A DNA stretch of 64,000 bases, from NCBI RefSeq assembly GCF_003047295.1, contig NZ_PZYZ01000002.1, positions 620,001 through 684,000 of the forward strand, given 5' to 3'. Of this stretch, positions 42,349-50,431 are shown one piece after another. Positions within the stretch are counted from its first letter, which is position 1. Each line of letters opens with the position of its first letter. The translations under genes were made by a program, and so were the position numbers. The notes beneath the pieces were generated by a model. It was not told where the DNA came from and did no database searches. It saw only the letters and a program-made list of their open reading frames with translations. This DNA is from Nocardioides sediminis (GTDB lineage: Bacteria; Actinomycetota; Actinomycetes; Propionibacteriales; Nocardioidaceae).

Positions 42349-42827
42349 GCCAGCTCCTTGACGAAGGCGATCAGGTGGACGCCGGGCGCCGGGTCCCAGT
42401 CGCGGGCGGGATCGCGCCGGTAGCCGAGCGCGCCGTAGACGCGGTGCGCGTGGGTCATCTGGGGCAACGATGAGAGCACCATCGCCGTGGCCCCGTGCTC
42501 CCGCGCCCGTTCCTCGCACCGGGCGGCCAGCGCGGCGCCGGCCCCGCGGCCGCGGGCGTGGGGCGCGACCGCGAGCATCCGGAACTCGCCCTCGTGCCCG
42601 GCCGCCAGCTCCCGCCACGGCGAGCCGGGCGGGCACCAGGTCACGCAGCCGAGCAGCTCGTCGCCCTCGACCGCGACCCACAGCTCGCCCTGCGCGTCGC
42701 GCGACGCGGTGTCGCGCAGCCGGTCCAGGTAGGGGTCGTCGGGACCCAGCGTGAAGTCCGCGTACGCCGCGACGGTGAGCTCGCCCAGGGCGGGCAGCTC
42801 CTCCGGTCGGGCGCGCCTGAGCTCCAT
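42345..42827 (-). CDS. GNAT family N-acetyltransferase
   Basis: A 160-residue acetyltransferase. Core motif A is MLAVAPHARGRGAGAALAARCEERAREHG, with the R-G-x-G-A acetyl-CoA loop, and HRVYGALGYRR is motif B. It begins MELRRARPEELPALGELTVAAY. The target is unknown. It overlaps the thioesterase downstream by 4 bp and starts 8 bp after the ThDP-enzyme gene, so these form one operon. Confidence 0.9.
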   Translation of the reverse strand: MELRRARPEELPALGELTVAAYADFTLGPDDPYLDRLRDTASRDAQGELWVAVEGDELLGCVTWCPPGSPWRELAAGHEGEFRMLAVAPHARGRGAGAALAARCEERAREHGATAMVLSSLPQMTHAHRVYGALGYRRDPARDWDPAPGVHLIAFVKELA

Positions 42828-42835
42828 CGCGGGCG

Positions 42836-44539
42836 TCAGATGCCGAAGGTGCTGCGCGGGTAGGCCGCCTCCACGTCGGTGATGACGTTGACGAGGTAGG
42901 GCACTCCCGCGGCGTAGGCGCGGTCCAGGGCCGGACCGATCTGCTTCGGGTCGGTCACCGTCTCGCCGGCGCCACCGAGGGCGCCGACGACCTGGTCGTA
43001 CGCCGTGCGGTGCGCGAGGTCGGCCACCACGTCGTACCCGTAGAGCATCTGCATCGGGCCCTTCTCCAGGCCCCATGCGGAGTTGTTGCCCATCACCATC
43101 ACGACGGGGAGGTCGTGGCGCACCAGCGTGTCGACGTCCATGAGCGAGAAGCCGGCGGCGCCGTCGCCCAGCAGCAGCGTCACCTGCGCGGACGGGCGGG
43201 CCAGCCGGGCCGCGATCGCGGCCCCGAGGCCGGCGCCCAGGCAGCCGTAGGGGCCGGGGTCGAGCCAGCCGCCGGGCCGCTGGGGCTCGACGAACTTGCC
43301 CGCGAAGCTGACGAAGTCGCCCCCGTCGCCGATCACGACCGAGTCGTCGGCGAGGCGGGGGACCAGCTCGCCGTAGATGCGCGCGGGGTGGATCGGGTCG
43401 GCCTCGGCGGTCAGGAGCTCCTCGTCACGGGCCACGGTCGCCTTGACCACGTCCGCCAGCTCGGCGGCCCAGGTCGACCAGTCCCCGCGGCGACCGCGCT
43501 GCACGGGCTCGAGCAGCCCGTCGAAGACCGACGAGAGGTCGCCGGCGACCGAGGCCGCGAGGGTGGCGTGCGGGGAGACCTGGCCGGGGGAGTCGGCGAC
43601 GTGGACGACCCGGGCGGGCGTGGCGCCGTCCTTGCCGCCGAAGGCGCCGTAGCCGAGCCGGAAGTCGAGCGGGGTGCCGACCACGACGACGAGGTCGGCG
43701 CCGTTGAGGGCCGCCCCCCGCGCCTTGGTGACGAGCAGCGGGTGGCCGCCCGGCACGATGCCGCGGCCCATCCCGTTGGTGAGGGTGGGGATGCCGAGCG
43801 CCTCGACGAAGCGCAGCGCGGCCTCCTCGGCGCGGTCGGCCCACACGTCGGTGCCGAGGATGAGCACCGGCCGGGTCGCGGCGGCCAGGGCCGTCGCCAC
43901 GGCGGCGAGGTCGTCGCCGTCGGGCTCCAGCAGGTCGGCCGGCGCACCCGCGGAGGCGGGACCGGAGGACGAGTTGAAGAACTCGTCCATGGGGATGTCC
44001 ACGAACACGGGTCCGCGGTGCGAGGAGCGGGCGACGGTGAACGCGTCGTCCATGCCGGTGGCCACCTCGGCGGCGGTGTGCAGCGTGCGGGCCTGCTTGG
44101 TGATCGACTCGACGATCGGCAGGTGGTCGATCTCCTGGAGGGCTCCGGAGCCCCAGCGGTTGGCCGGGGCGCGGCCTCCGACGACCACCATCGGCGAGCC
44201 GTTGAACTGGGCCTGGGCCATCGCGGAGACGCCGTTGGTGACGCCGGGGCCCGCCGTCAGCACGGCCAGTCCCGGCACCCGGGTCAGCTTGCCGGTCGCC
44301 TCGGCCGCGAACGCCGCGGTCTGCTCGTGGCGCACGTCCAGGAGGCGCATCGGCGGCTCGGCCTTGACTGCGCCGTCGTACATCGGGAACACGTGCGCCC
44401 CGGAGAGGGTGAACATGGTCTCGACGCCGTGCGCGCGGGCGGCCGCCACGGCCAGCTCCCCGCTGTGCCCGGACAGCTGCCCGGAGGGCTGTTGGGCGGC
44501 CTGGTCGGGCGTGGGCGTGACGGCAGTCTCGTCGCTCAT
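42836..44539 (-). CDS. Acetolactate-synthase-type ThDP enzyme
   Basis: A 567-residue ThDP-dependent enzyme with the three domains of the acetolactate synthase/benzoylformate decarboxylase superfamily. RHEQTAAFAAEATGKLTR with the catalytic Glu lies near residue 72, GPGVTNG near 97, and the ThDP/Mg motif LLGDGAAGFSLMDVDTL ... VMGNNSAWG near residue 455. No regulatory subunit gene is nearby and the sequence is not the biosynthetic IlvB type, so pyruvate may not be its substrate; 2-hydroxyacyl-CoA lyase or oxalyl-CoA-decarboxylase-like reactions are alternatives. Confidence 0.85.
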   Translation of the reverse strand: MSDETAVTPTPDQAAQQPSGQLSGHSGELAVAAARAHGVETMFTLSGAHVFPMYDGAVKAEPPMRLLDVRHEQTAAFAAEATGKLTRVPGLAVLTAGPGVTNGVSAMAQAQFNGSPMVVVGGRAPANRWGSGALQEIDHLPIVESITKQARTLHTAAEVATGMDDAFTVARSSHRGPVFVDIPMDEFFNSSSGPASAGAPADLLEPDGDDLAAVATALAAATRPVLILGTDVWADRAEEAALRFVEALGIPTLTNGMGRGIVPGGHPLLVTKARGAALNGADLVVVVGTPLDFRLGYGAFGGKDGATPARVVHVADSPGQVSPHATLAASVAGDLSSVFDGLLEPVQRGRRGDWSTWAAELADVVKATVARDEELLTAEADPIHPARIYGELVPRLADDSVVIGDGGDFVSFAGKFVEPQRPGGWLDPGPYGCLGAGLGAAIAARLARPSAQVTLLLGDGAAGFSLMDVDTLVRHDLPVVMVMGNNSAWGLEKGPMQMLYGYDVVADLAHRTAYDQVVGALGGAGETVTDPKQIGPALDRAYAAGVPYLVNVITDVEAAYPRSTFGI

Positions 44540-44554
44540 GGAGCGCAGGCTAGT

Positions 44555-45418
44555 TCACGCGTGGTGGTGCGGACCGAGGTACTGCGCGTTGGTCGCCCTG
44601 AGCACCTCGACGAGCACCAGGATGAGGTCCGGGCGCACCTGCGGCGGGTCGGGAGCCAGGCTCAGCTGGAGGTAGAGCGCGCGCAGGAACGCCTGGGCGT
44701 TGCCGCTGTCGAGGTAGGGGTCGCGGTCCTCGCTGCTGCCCATCGGGGCCGCTGCGGCCGCGATCCGGTTGATCCACGGCTCCAGCACCTTGAGGCTGAC
44801 GACGTTGCGGCGCAGCACGTGCATGGTCGCCATCGCCATGCGGTCGGGCTCCCCGCAGGTCAGCAGCCCGGTGCCGCGGGCCAGCAGCCGGTCGGCCAGC
44901 ACGTCGAGCAGCACCGTCAGCTCCGCCGACGCGAGGTGGGGGGACGTGGCCAGGACGCCGATCGCGTCCGCCCCGTGTGCGACCGTGTGCGCCCAGCCCC
45001 GGCCGGGAACGTAGCCGCGGGTGTCCTTCTCTCGGAGGTACCAAGTGGCGACCTGGTCGCCCCACTGGAGGACCTTGCCCGAGGTCAGCAGGTGCTGGGA
45101 GGTGCCGCGGTCGAGGCACTCGGCCAGCACCAGCACCGAGAACGCCCGGCGGAACACCGTGTCGGTGCCGTCCTCGCCGAGCCCGACGGTGAGTCCCGCG
45201 GCCATCCCGTCGCCCAGCCCGACGAGCAGGTCGTCGTACACGCCGCGGTCGATCCAGGTCGACAGCGCGGGGTAGGCGATCCCGTCGCGCTGCTCGGGAT
45301 CGGGGGAGCCCAGCATGGCCGTCAGCTCGGCGGTGAGGTCGTCGAGCGGTCGGTCGGAGGGGACCTCGAGACCTTGCTGCACGACGCTGCGCCAGTAGCC
45401 GGTGGGCATGCGGGACAT
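44555..45418 (-). CDS. DUF2785 domain-containing protein
   Basis: A 287-residue all-helical protein. RGWAHTVAHGADAIGVLATSPHL near residue 137 carries the conserved Trp-Ala-His-x3-His-Gly-Ala-Asp block of DUF2785, with LVLAECLDRG and the C-terminal FLRALYLQLSL also typical. The function is unknown, though His/Asp positions hint at metal binding. It diverges from the pdtaS gene by 65 bp. An ATG three codons in (45409) is an equally good start. Confidence 0.85.
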   Translation of the reverse strand: MSRMPTGYWRSVVQQGLEVPSDRPLDDLTAELTAMLGSPDPEQRDGIAYPALSTWIDRGVYDDLLVGLGDGMAAGLTVGLGEDGTDTVFRRAFSVLVLAECLDRGTSQHLLTSGKVLQWGDQVATWYLREKDTRGYVPGRGWAHTVAHGADAIGVLATSPHLASAELTVLLDVLADRLLARGTGLLTCGEPDRMAMATMHVLRRNVVSLKVLEPWINRIAAAAAPMGSSEDRDPYLDSGNAQAFLRALYLQLSLAPDPPQVRPDLILVLVEVLRATNAQYLGPHHHA

Positions 45419-45471
45419 CCTGCCAGCCGGGGCTCGGCGGACGACGAACCGCCCCTTGCCGGGCGCCGCCC

Positions 45472-45477
45472 TAGGCT
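45472..45477 (+). promoter_or_regulatory. Putative -10 element of the PdtaS-type kinase
   Basis: TAGGCT lies 6 nt before GTG 45484 and there is no ribosome site; a leaderless transcript is likely. Confidence 0.45.
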
Positions 45478-45483
45478 GGCCCC

Positions 45484-46953
45484 GTGCCGTCCCTCCAGGA
45501 GCTCGCCCGAGCCCACACCGACCTCGACGACGCCGACGTCTCCTGGCTCTACCTGCTGATGGCCGACTGGCAGATCATCGCCGACCTGTCCTTCGCCGAC
45601 CTCGTGTTGTGGCTCCCGGACCGCGAGGGTCGCGGATTCTGGGCCGGGGGGCAGATGCGGCCCACGACCGGGCCCACTGCCCTGACCGACGACGTGCTGG
45701 GCACCTTCATCCCCGCCGGCCGACGGCGGATGCTCGACGAGGCCCACGCCACGGGACGGCTGGTGCGCGAGGGTGACCCCGAGTGGCGCGACGACGTCCC
45801 GGTCCGCGTCGAGGTCATCCCCGTACGACGGGGGGACCGGGTGATCGCCCTGGTCGCCCGCAACACCAACCTGCTCGGGGTCCGCACGCCCAGCCGTCTG
45901 GAGCTGTCCTACCTCCAGACCGCGGCGGAGCTGACCCAGATGATCGCGGGCGGCTGGTTCCCCCAGGAGGGCCAGCGCAGCGACCACGCCGACTCGCCCC
46001 GGGTCGGCGACGGCTTCGTCCGCCTCGACGAGTACGGACGGGTCGTCTACGCCAGCCCCAACGCGCTGTCGGTCTACCGTCGTCTGGGGCTGACCGGCGA
46101 CCTGACCCACCACGTGCTCGCCGACCTGACGCGCGACCTGGTCCCGCCGCGACGGCGTCCCGACGAGGAGACCCTCAGCGTGGTCCTGTCCGGCCGGGCG
46201 GACCGGGACACCGAGGTCGGCACCGACGACGTCAGCCTGATCCTGCGGAGCATCCCGCTCCGGCCCACGGGGGAGCGGATCGGTGCGCTGGTGCTGCTGC
46301 GCGACGTCACCGACCTGCGTCGGCGCGACCGGGAGCTGGTGACCAAGGACGCCACCATCCGGGAGATCCACCACCGGGTGAAGAACAACCTGCAGACGGT
46401 CGCGGCCCTGCTGCGGCTCCAGGCGCGACGCATCGAGCAGCCGGAGGCGCGGGCCGCCCTCGAGGAGGCCGTGCGCCGGGTCGGCTCGATCGCGATCGTG
46501 CACGAGACGCTGAGCCAGGCCGGGGAGGAGCACGTCGACTTCGACGAGATCGCCGACCGCCTGGGCCGCATGGTCACCGACGTGGCCGTGGTCGGGTCCG
46601 CGGTCCGCGTCGTACGCCGGGGGTGCTTCGGGGTGCTGCCCTCGGAGACGGCCACCCCGCTGGCCATGGTCATCACCGAGGCGCTGCAGAACGCCGTCGA
46701 GCACGGCTACCCCGATCCGGCGGCGGCCCACGAGGGCACGATCGAGCTGGCCGCCCGGACCTGCCGGGGGCGGCTCGAGGTGTCGATCACAGACGACGGA
46801 CGCGGACTGCCGGAAGGCTTCGACCTGGACGCGTCCACCAGCCTGGGCCTGTCCATCGTCCGGACCCTGGTCGAGTCCGAGCTCGGGGGGACCCTCGAGG
46901 TGGGGCCGGCGGCCGGCGGCGGGACCCGCGTGCGGATCGAGCTACCGGTGTGA
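45484..46953 (+). CDS. pdtaS: PdtaS-type sensor histidine kinase
   Basis: A 489-residue cytoplasmic kinase with no membrane segment. An N-terminal GAF-like domain (about residues 1-140), a PAS domain (175-275) and a HisKA_2/HWE-type catalytic half follow: the phospho-acceptor is in EIHHRVKNNLQTVAALLRLQARR near residue 298, the N box in VITEALQNAVEHGYP and the G box in DDGRGLP. This matches PdtaS of M. tuberculosis, which senses nitric oxide/copper-type stress and acts with the antiterminator PdtaR (not in this window). It converges on whiB1 as in mycobacteria. Confidence 0.93.
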   Translation: MPSLQELARAHTDLDDADVSWLYLLMADWQIIADLSFADLVLWLPDREGRGFWAGGQMRPTTGPTALTDDVLGTFIPAGRRRMLDEAHATGRLVREGDPEWRDDVPVRVEVIPVRRGDRVIALVARNTNLLGVRTPSRLELSYLQTAAELTQMIAGGWFPQEGQRSDHADSPRVGDGFVRLDEYGRVVYASPNALSVYRRLGLTGDLTHHVLADLTRDLVPPRRRPDEETLSVVLSGRADRDTEVGTDDVSLILRSIPLRPTGERIGALVLLRDVTDLRRRDRELVTKDATIREIHHRVKNNLQTVAALLRLQARRIEQPEARAALEEAVRRVGSIAIVHETLSQAGEEHVDFDEIADRLGRMVTDVAVVGSAVRVVRRGCFGVLPSETATPLAMVITEALQNAVEHGYPDPAAAHEGTIELAARTCRGRLEVSITDDGRGLPEGFDLDASTSLGLSIVRTLVESELGGTLEVGPAAGGGTRVRIELPV

Positions 46954-46971
46954 GGGTCCAGGCCCGGGGGA

Positions 46972-47223
46972 TCAGGCGGTGCGGATGCGGGCTCGCGCGT
47001 TGCGGCGCTTCAGCGCCCGCCGCTCGTCCTCGCTGAGGCCGCCCCAGACCCCGTGGTCCTGGCCGGCCTCGAGCGCCCACGCGAGGCACTGCTCGCGCAC
47101 CTCGCAGCGGCGGCACACCTGCTTGGCCTCCTCGATCTGGAGGATGGCCGGACCGGTGTTGCCGATCGGGAAGAACAGCTCCGGGTCCTCGTCGAGGCAG
47201 GCTGAACGGCTGCGCCAATCCAT
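46972..47223 (-). CDS. whiB1: WhiB1-type iron-sulfur regulator
   Basis: An 83-residue Wbl protein. DWRSRSACLDEDPELFFPIGNTG begins it; the four [4Fe-4S] cysteines are Cys9 plus the cluster CRRCEVREQC near residues 37-46. GVWGG is the Wbl turn and DERRALKRRNAR the basic DNA-binding tail. It matches WhiB1, an essential nitric-oxide-sensitive partner of the main sigma factor. The start ATG 47223 gives the exact family N-terminus. Its partner gene here, pdtaS, is adjacent as in M. tuberculosis. Confidence 0.94.
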   Translation of the reverse strand: MDWRSRSACLDEDPELFFPIGNTGPAILQIEEAKQVCRRCEVREQCLAWALEAGQDHGVWGGLSEDERRALKRRNARARIRTA

Positions 47224-47425
47224 GGCAGGGGGTTCCTCTTTCTTCACGCGGGGGCTGTGTGCGGGCAGTCAGCGGAGCCCGGGCGTCGTGGGGTGCTGGG
47301 GGTGGGCACCACGAAGTGGACTCTTCCACGAGCGCACCCCCCAGACTGGCAAGAGTTGCGGCCCAGCACAACCCCTTCGCATGGTCGGTTCCGTCACAGC
47401 GCAAGGGGCCTCCTAGGCTGGCGGG
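47224..47425. other. Upstream region of whiB1
   Basis: This 202-bp gap between two divergent starts is long for the window. I see no clear CRP-type site or hairpin in it. TAGGCT at 47414-47419 belongs to the next gene. Confidence 0.4.
47414..47419 (+). promoter_or_regulatory. Putative -10 element of the gene at 47426
   Basis: TAGGCT lies 6 nt before GTG 47426, the same arrangement as at pdtaS and argS. Confidence 0.45.
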
Positions 47426-47806
47426 GTGACGCAGCGTCCCGCCAGCCCCGCCCCGCTCGTGACCGCCGCCTCGCTCGCCGCGGTCGAGGGGGTCGTGATC
47501 ATCCTGCTCGCCGTCCTGGAGGTCGCATCCCTGACGGGCGGGCGGCTGACGATGGGGCTCACCACGACCCTGTTCTTCGCGCTGTACGGCGGGTTGCTGC
47601 TGTTCTGCGCCTGGGCCATCACCCACGGCGGTCCGTGGGCGAGGGGGCCGATCCTGCTCGCCCAGCTCATCCAGCTCGGCCTCGCGTGGAACCTGCGCGG
47701 CGGCGAGACGCTCGTGCTCTCCCTGGTGATCGGAGTGGTCGCGCTCGTGGTGATCGCCGGGATCATCCACCCGAGGAGCATCGAGGCGCTGGAGTCGCAG
47801 CGCTGA
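47426..47806 (+). CDS. Small integral membrane protein of unknown function
   Basis: A 126-residue protein with four hydrophobic segments (about residues 12-34, 42-62, 72-88 and 94-114) and little between them. I do not recognise a family; it resembles the many four-helix actinobacterial hypothetical membrane proteins. GTG 47426 is supported by the TAGGCT element 6 nt upstream and by coding-like composition. It converges on the SigF-family gene 26 bp away and has no coupled partner. Confidence 0.7.
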   Translation: MTQRPASPAPLVTAASLAAVEGVVIILLAVLEVASLTGGRLTMGLTTTLFFALYGGLLLFCAWAITHGGPWARGPILLAQLIQLGLAWNLRGGETLVLSLVIGVVALVVIAGIIHPRSIEALESQR

Positions 47807-47832
47807 GCCGTCCCGGGTGGGGCGGGGACGGC

Positions 47833-48663
47833 CTACTCGGCCTCGAGCGAGGTCCGGAGCTGGGTCAGCGTCTTGGCCAGCAGCCGGGAGACGTGCATCT
47901 GGGACACCCCGATCTCCTCGGCGATCTGCGACTGCGTCATGTTCTTGAAGAACCGCAGCAGCAGGATGCGCTTCTCCCTGGCGCCGAGCCCCTCGAGGAG
48001 CGGCTTGATCGACTCGCGGATCTCGACGTGCGCAAGCCCCTCGTCGTCGATCCCGAGGGTGTCGAGCATGCTCGGCGGGCCGTCGTCGGAGCCGTCCGAG
48101 GCGTCGAGGGAGAGCGTGGAGTAGGCGTTGCTCGACTCCATCCCCTCGATGATCTCCTCCACCGTGCACCCGATCTCCTCCGCCAGCTCGCGCGGCGTGG
48201 GGGAGCGGCCGAGCTGCTGCGTCAGCTCGGCGGTCGCCGTGCCGATCTGCATCCGCAGCTCCTGCAGGCGCCGCGGGACGCGGATGGCCCAGCCCTTGTC
48301 GCGGAAGTAGCGCTTGATCTCGCCGATGATCGTCGGCGTCGCGTACGTCGAGAACTCGACGCCGCGGTCGGTCTCGAACCGGTCCACGGCCTTGATGAGG
48401 CCGATGGTGCCGACCTGCACCAGGTCCTCGTGCGGCTCGCCGCGGTTGCGGAAGCGGCGTGCGCAGTGCTCGACCAGCGGCAGGTGCAGGTGCACGAGGC
48501 CGTCGCGCGCCGTGGCCCGCGAGGCAGGCGACGCGTCCTCGTCCCGCATCGCGCGGAAGAGCTCGGTGCTGCGCATCCGGGTCAGCTCGACCCGCGTCGG
48601 CTCCTCCACCGGCTCCGTGGTGTCCCCCTCCACCGAACCGTCCCCCGTGTCGTGGTGGCTCAT
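47833..48663 (-). CDS. SigF/SigB-family sigma factor
   Basis: A 276-residue alternative sigma-70 factor with regions 2, 3 and 4 (the type 3 SigF/SigB/SigG group). PLVEHCARRFRNRGEPHEDLVQVGTIGLIKAVDRFETDRGVEFSTYATPTIIGEIKRYFRDKGW is region 2, RRLQELRMQI begins region 3, and REKRILLLRFFKNMTQSQIAEEIGVSQMHVSRLLAKTLTQL is region 4. It is 1 bp after its anti-sigma factor gene, so the two are probably coupled. ATG 48663 was chosen because earlier starts lie inside that gene. Confidence 0.93.
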   Translation of the reverse strand: MSHHDTGDGSVEGDTTEPVEEPTRVELTRMRSTELFRAMRDEDASPASRATARDGLVHLHLPLVEHCARRFRNRGEPHEDLVQVGTIGLIKAVDRFETDRGVEFSTYATPTIIGEIKRYFRDKGWAIRVPRRLQELRMQIGTATAELTQQLGRSPTPRELAEEIGCTVEEIIEGMESSNAYSTLSLDASDGSDDGPPSMLDTLGIDDEGLAHVEIRESIKPLLEGLGAREKRILLLRFFKNMTQSQIAEEIGVSQMHVSRLLAKTLTQLRTSLEAE

Positions 48664-48664
48664 C

Positions 48665-49099
48665 TCAGGGCTGGACCCCTGCCGTGCCGCCGGGCGCCCC
48701 CGCGGCACCCAGCTGGGTCGACATCCGGAACCGCACGCCGAACACGCCCGCGGCCGAGATCACCGCCGCGTCCGAGGAGAGGGTGTCGAGGACCTGCCAG
48801 GCGAAGCTGTCGTAGTCGGGCTGCGGCTCGTCCACCGCGGTCGTCTCGACCTCCACGGTCATCGAGCCGCCGCCGAGGTGGAAGCGGCAGGTCAGGTCGG
48901 CGCCCGGGTCGGCCTCGGGGAGCACCAGCGCCAGCGCCTCGCCGACGGCGATCCGCAGCTCCTCGATGTCGTCCATGGTGAAGTCGAGCCGGGCGGCCAG
49001 GCCGGCCGCCGTGGTCCTGAGCACCGACGCGAAGGCGCCGTCGGCCGGTAGCCGGAGCTCGACGTCGGCCTGTGCGGCGGGATGGTCGTGACTGGACAT
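48665..49099 (-). CDS. rsbW: RsbW-type anti-sigma factor
   Basis: A 144-residue GHKL-ATPase-fold protein: RTTAAGLAARLDFTMDDIEELRIAVGEALALVL holds the N-box helix, and the later strands follow the RsbW layout. The ATP-binding boxes are degenerate, as in mycobacterial UsfX/RsbW. It should bind the sigma factor encoded just downstream. No anti-anti-sigma gene lies next to it. ATG 49099 has no clear ribosome site. Confidence 0.85.
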   Translation of the reverse strand: MSSHDHPAAQADVELRLPADGAFASVLRTTAAGLAARLDFTMDDIEELRIAVGEALALVLPEADPGADLTCRFHLGGGSMTVEVETTAVDEPQPDYDSFAWQVLDTLSSDAAVISAAGVFGVRFRMSTQLGAAGAPGGTAGVQP

Positions 49100-49182
49100 C
49101 TGCGTGGGGGTCCCGTCCTGGGTCGAGGGCTGGGGTGGGGACACAGTAGCGGTGGCGGTCCCGGCGACCTCACCCCTCCGGG

Positions 49183-49212
49183 TTACCCCATATCGGGTAT
49201 GCGAGGTCAAAC
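49183..49212 (-). promoter_or_regulatory. Possible SigF-type promoter of rsbW-sigF
   Basis: On the minus strand GTTT (49212-49209) is followed by GGGTAA (49188-49183). The gap of 20 nt is longer than the usual 14-18, so the match is weak. A TACCC-N6-GGGTA inverted repeat overlaps it. The rest of 49100-49411 shows nothing I can assign. Confidence 0.3.
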
Positions 49213-49411
49213 GCCTGCGGGCCGCGAGGCTCGTGGCGACCATGGTCGCAGTGGAAGAGCAACCCAGGGGGCAGGGGGATCGGGTTGCGAGTGCCGAGTC
49301 CGGCGACGTGCCTCCGGGCCCCCCGGAGGAATCGCCGGACGCGGGACGCAGCACGGGGCCGGTCGCCACCGGGGGTGGCGGCCGGCCCCGGAAGCGGAGG
49401 CCGCAAAGGCG

Positions 49412-49574
49412 TGAGCGGAGCTCAGGCCGTGGAAGCGTGCGTCTGCGCTTCGCAGGCTCAGCGCATCCTCGAGACCAGAAGTCCTGAGCGGAGCTCAGGC
49501 CGTGGAAGCGTACGTCTGCGCTTCGCAGGCTCAGCGCATCCTCCGGACCAGAAGTCCTGAGCGGAGCTCAGGCC
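49412..49574. repeat. 73-bp tandem repeat beside sodN
   Basis: Two full copies, 49412-49484 and 49485-49557, differ at only 3 of 73 positions. A third, partial copy of 17 bp (49558-49574) runs into the 3' end of sodN. Each begins with TGAGCGGAGCTCAGGCC; the junctions form the hairpin CTGAGC-N3-GCTCAG. CTGCG-CTT-CGCAG lies inside each copy. They could act as repeated terminators. Confidence 0.9.
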
Positions 49575-49969
49575 TTCTTGGTCTCCCAGAAGATCTCGGC
49601 GATCTCGTCGATCTTGGCGAGCAGCTCGTCGGCCTTGCCGGCGTCGAACTCACCCTTGGTGCCCGCGGCGCCCGCGAGCTTGGTGGCCTCGTTGACCAGC
49701 GTGTGGAGCTGCGGGTACTTCTCGAAGTGCGGGGGCTTGAAGTAGTCGGTCCACAGGACCCACAGGTGGTGCTTGACCAGCTCCGAGCGCTGCTCCTTGA
49801 TGAGGATCGCGCGGGTGCGGAAGTCGGCGTCGTCGTTGTCGGCGACCTTGGCGATGAGCGCCTTGATCGACTCGGCCTCGATGCGGGCCTGGGCGGGGTC
49901 GTAGACGCCGCAGGGCAGGTCGCAGTGCGCCGAGACCTCGACGGTGGGGGCAAACAGCTGGGGGAGCAT
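49568..49969 (-). CDS. sodN: Nickel superoxide dismutase
   Basis: A 133-residue precursor. A 14-residue propeptide (MLPQLFAPTVEVSA) precedes the mature start HCDLPCGVY, the nickel hook in which His1, Cys2 and Cys6 bind nickel after cleavage. The remainder (LVKHHLWVLWTDYFKPPHFEKYPQLH, FWETKKA end) matches Streptomyces SodN closely. It dismutates superoxide in the cytoplasm as a hexamer in relatives. AGAGGA precedes ATG 49969. The processing protease gene sodX is divergent, 50 bp away. Its 3' end overlaps the 73-bp repeat. Confidence 0.96.
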   Translation of the reverse strand: MLPQLFAPTVEVSAHCDLPCGVYDPAQARIEAESIKALIAKVADNDDADFRTRAILIKEQRSELVKHHLWVLWTDYFKPPHFEKYPQLHTLVNEATKLAGAAGTKGEFDAGKADELLAKIDEIAEIFWETKKA

Positions 49970-50019
49970 CGCAGTCCTCTCGTGAGCGTGATGTTCGTGT
50001 CGCTGCGACACTACTCCGC

Positions 50020-50412
50020 GTGAGGACACCCGGGGACGCGGGTCCCGCCCGTGCGGGTGGGCCCCGGACAGGCGCGCTGCGCAGGCCCTGGGGGACCGCC
50101 GTCGTACGCGGTCGGTCGATGGAGCCGACGCTGCGCGAGGGCGACCGGCTGCTCGTCCGGTACGGCGTCGCCGCCCGCCCCGGGGACCTGGTCGTGGCGC
50201 GCTTCGTCGACGGGACGCTGGCGGTCAAGCGGGCCGCCGAGCGGCGTGCGCTGCGCACCGGCGGGCCCGGGTGGTGGCTCCTCTCCGACAACCCTGCGGA
50301 GGGGGTCGACTCGCGCCACCGTGGCCCGGTCGCCGACGCCGAGGTGCGGGCGGTGGTGCTGGCCCGGGTGTGGCCCTCACCACGCTTGGGACGGCGGCTC
50401 CGCCGCCCCTGA
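50020..50412 (+). CDS. sodX: NiSOD maturation peptidase SodX
   Basis: A 130-residue S26-family peptidase with no strong membrane anchor. RGRSMEPTLREGDRLLVRYG near residue 32 has the catalytic serine (SMEPT), and LAVKRAAERR near residue 67 the general-base lysine. SodX is required to remove the SodN propeptide in Streptomyces. Here it is divergent from sodN rather than downstream of it. GTG 50020 follows CACTACTCCGC, which may hold a -10. It is followed by malic enzyme after 19 bp. Confidence 0.9.
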   Translation: MRTPGDAGPARAGGPRTGALRRPWGTAVVRGRSMEPTLREGDRLLVRYGVAARPGDLVVARFVDGTLAVKRAAERRALRTGGPGWWLLSDNPAEGVDSRHRGPVADAEVRAVVLARVWPSPRLGRRLRRP

Positions 50413-50431
50413 GCTGTGGAAGTATCGCCGC

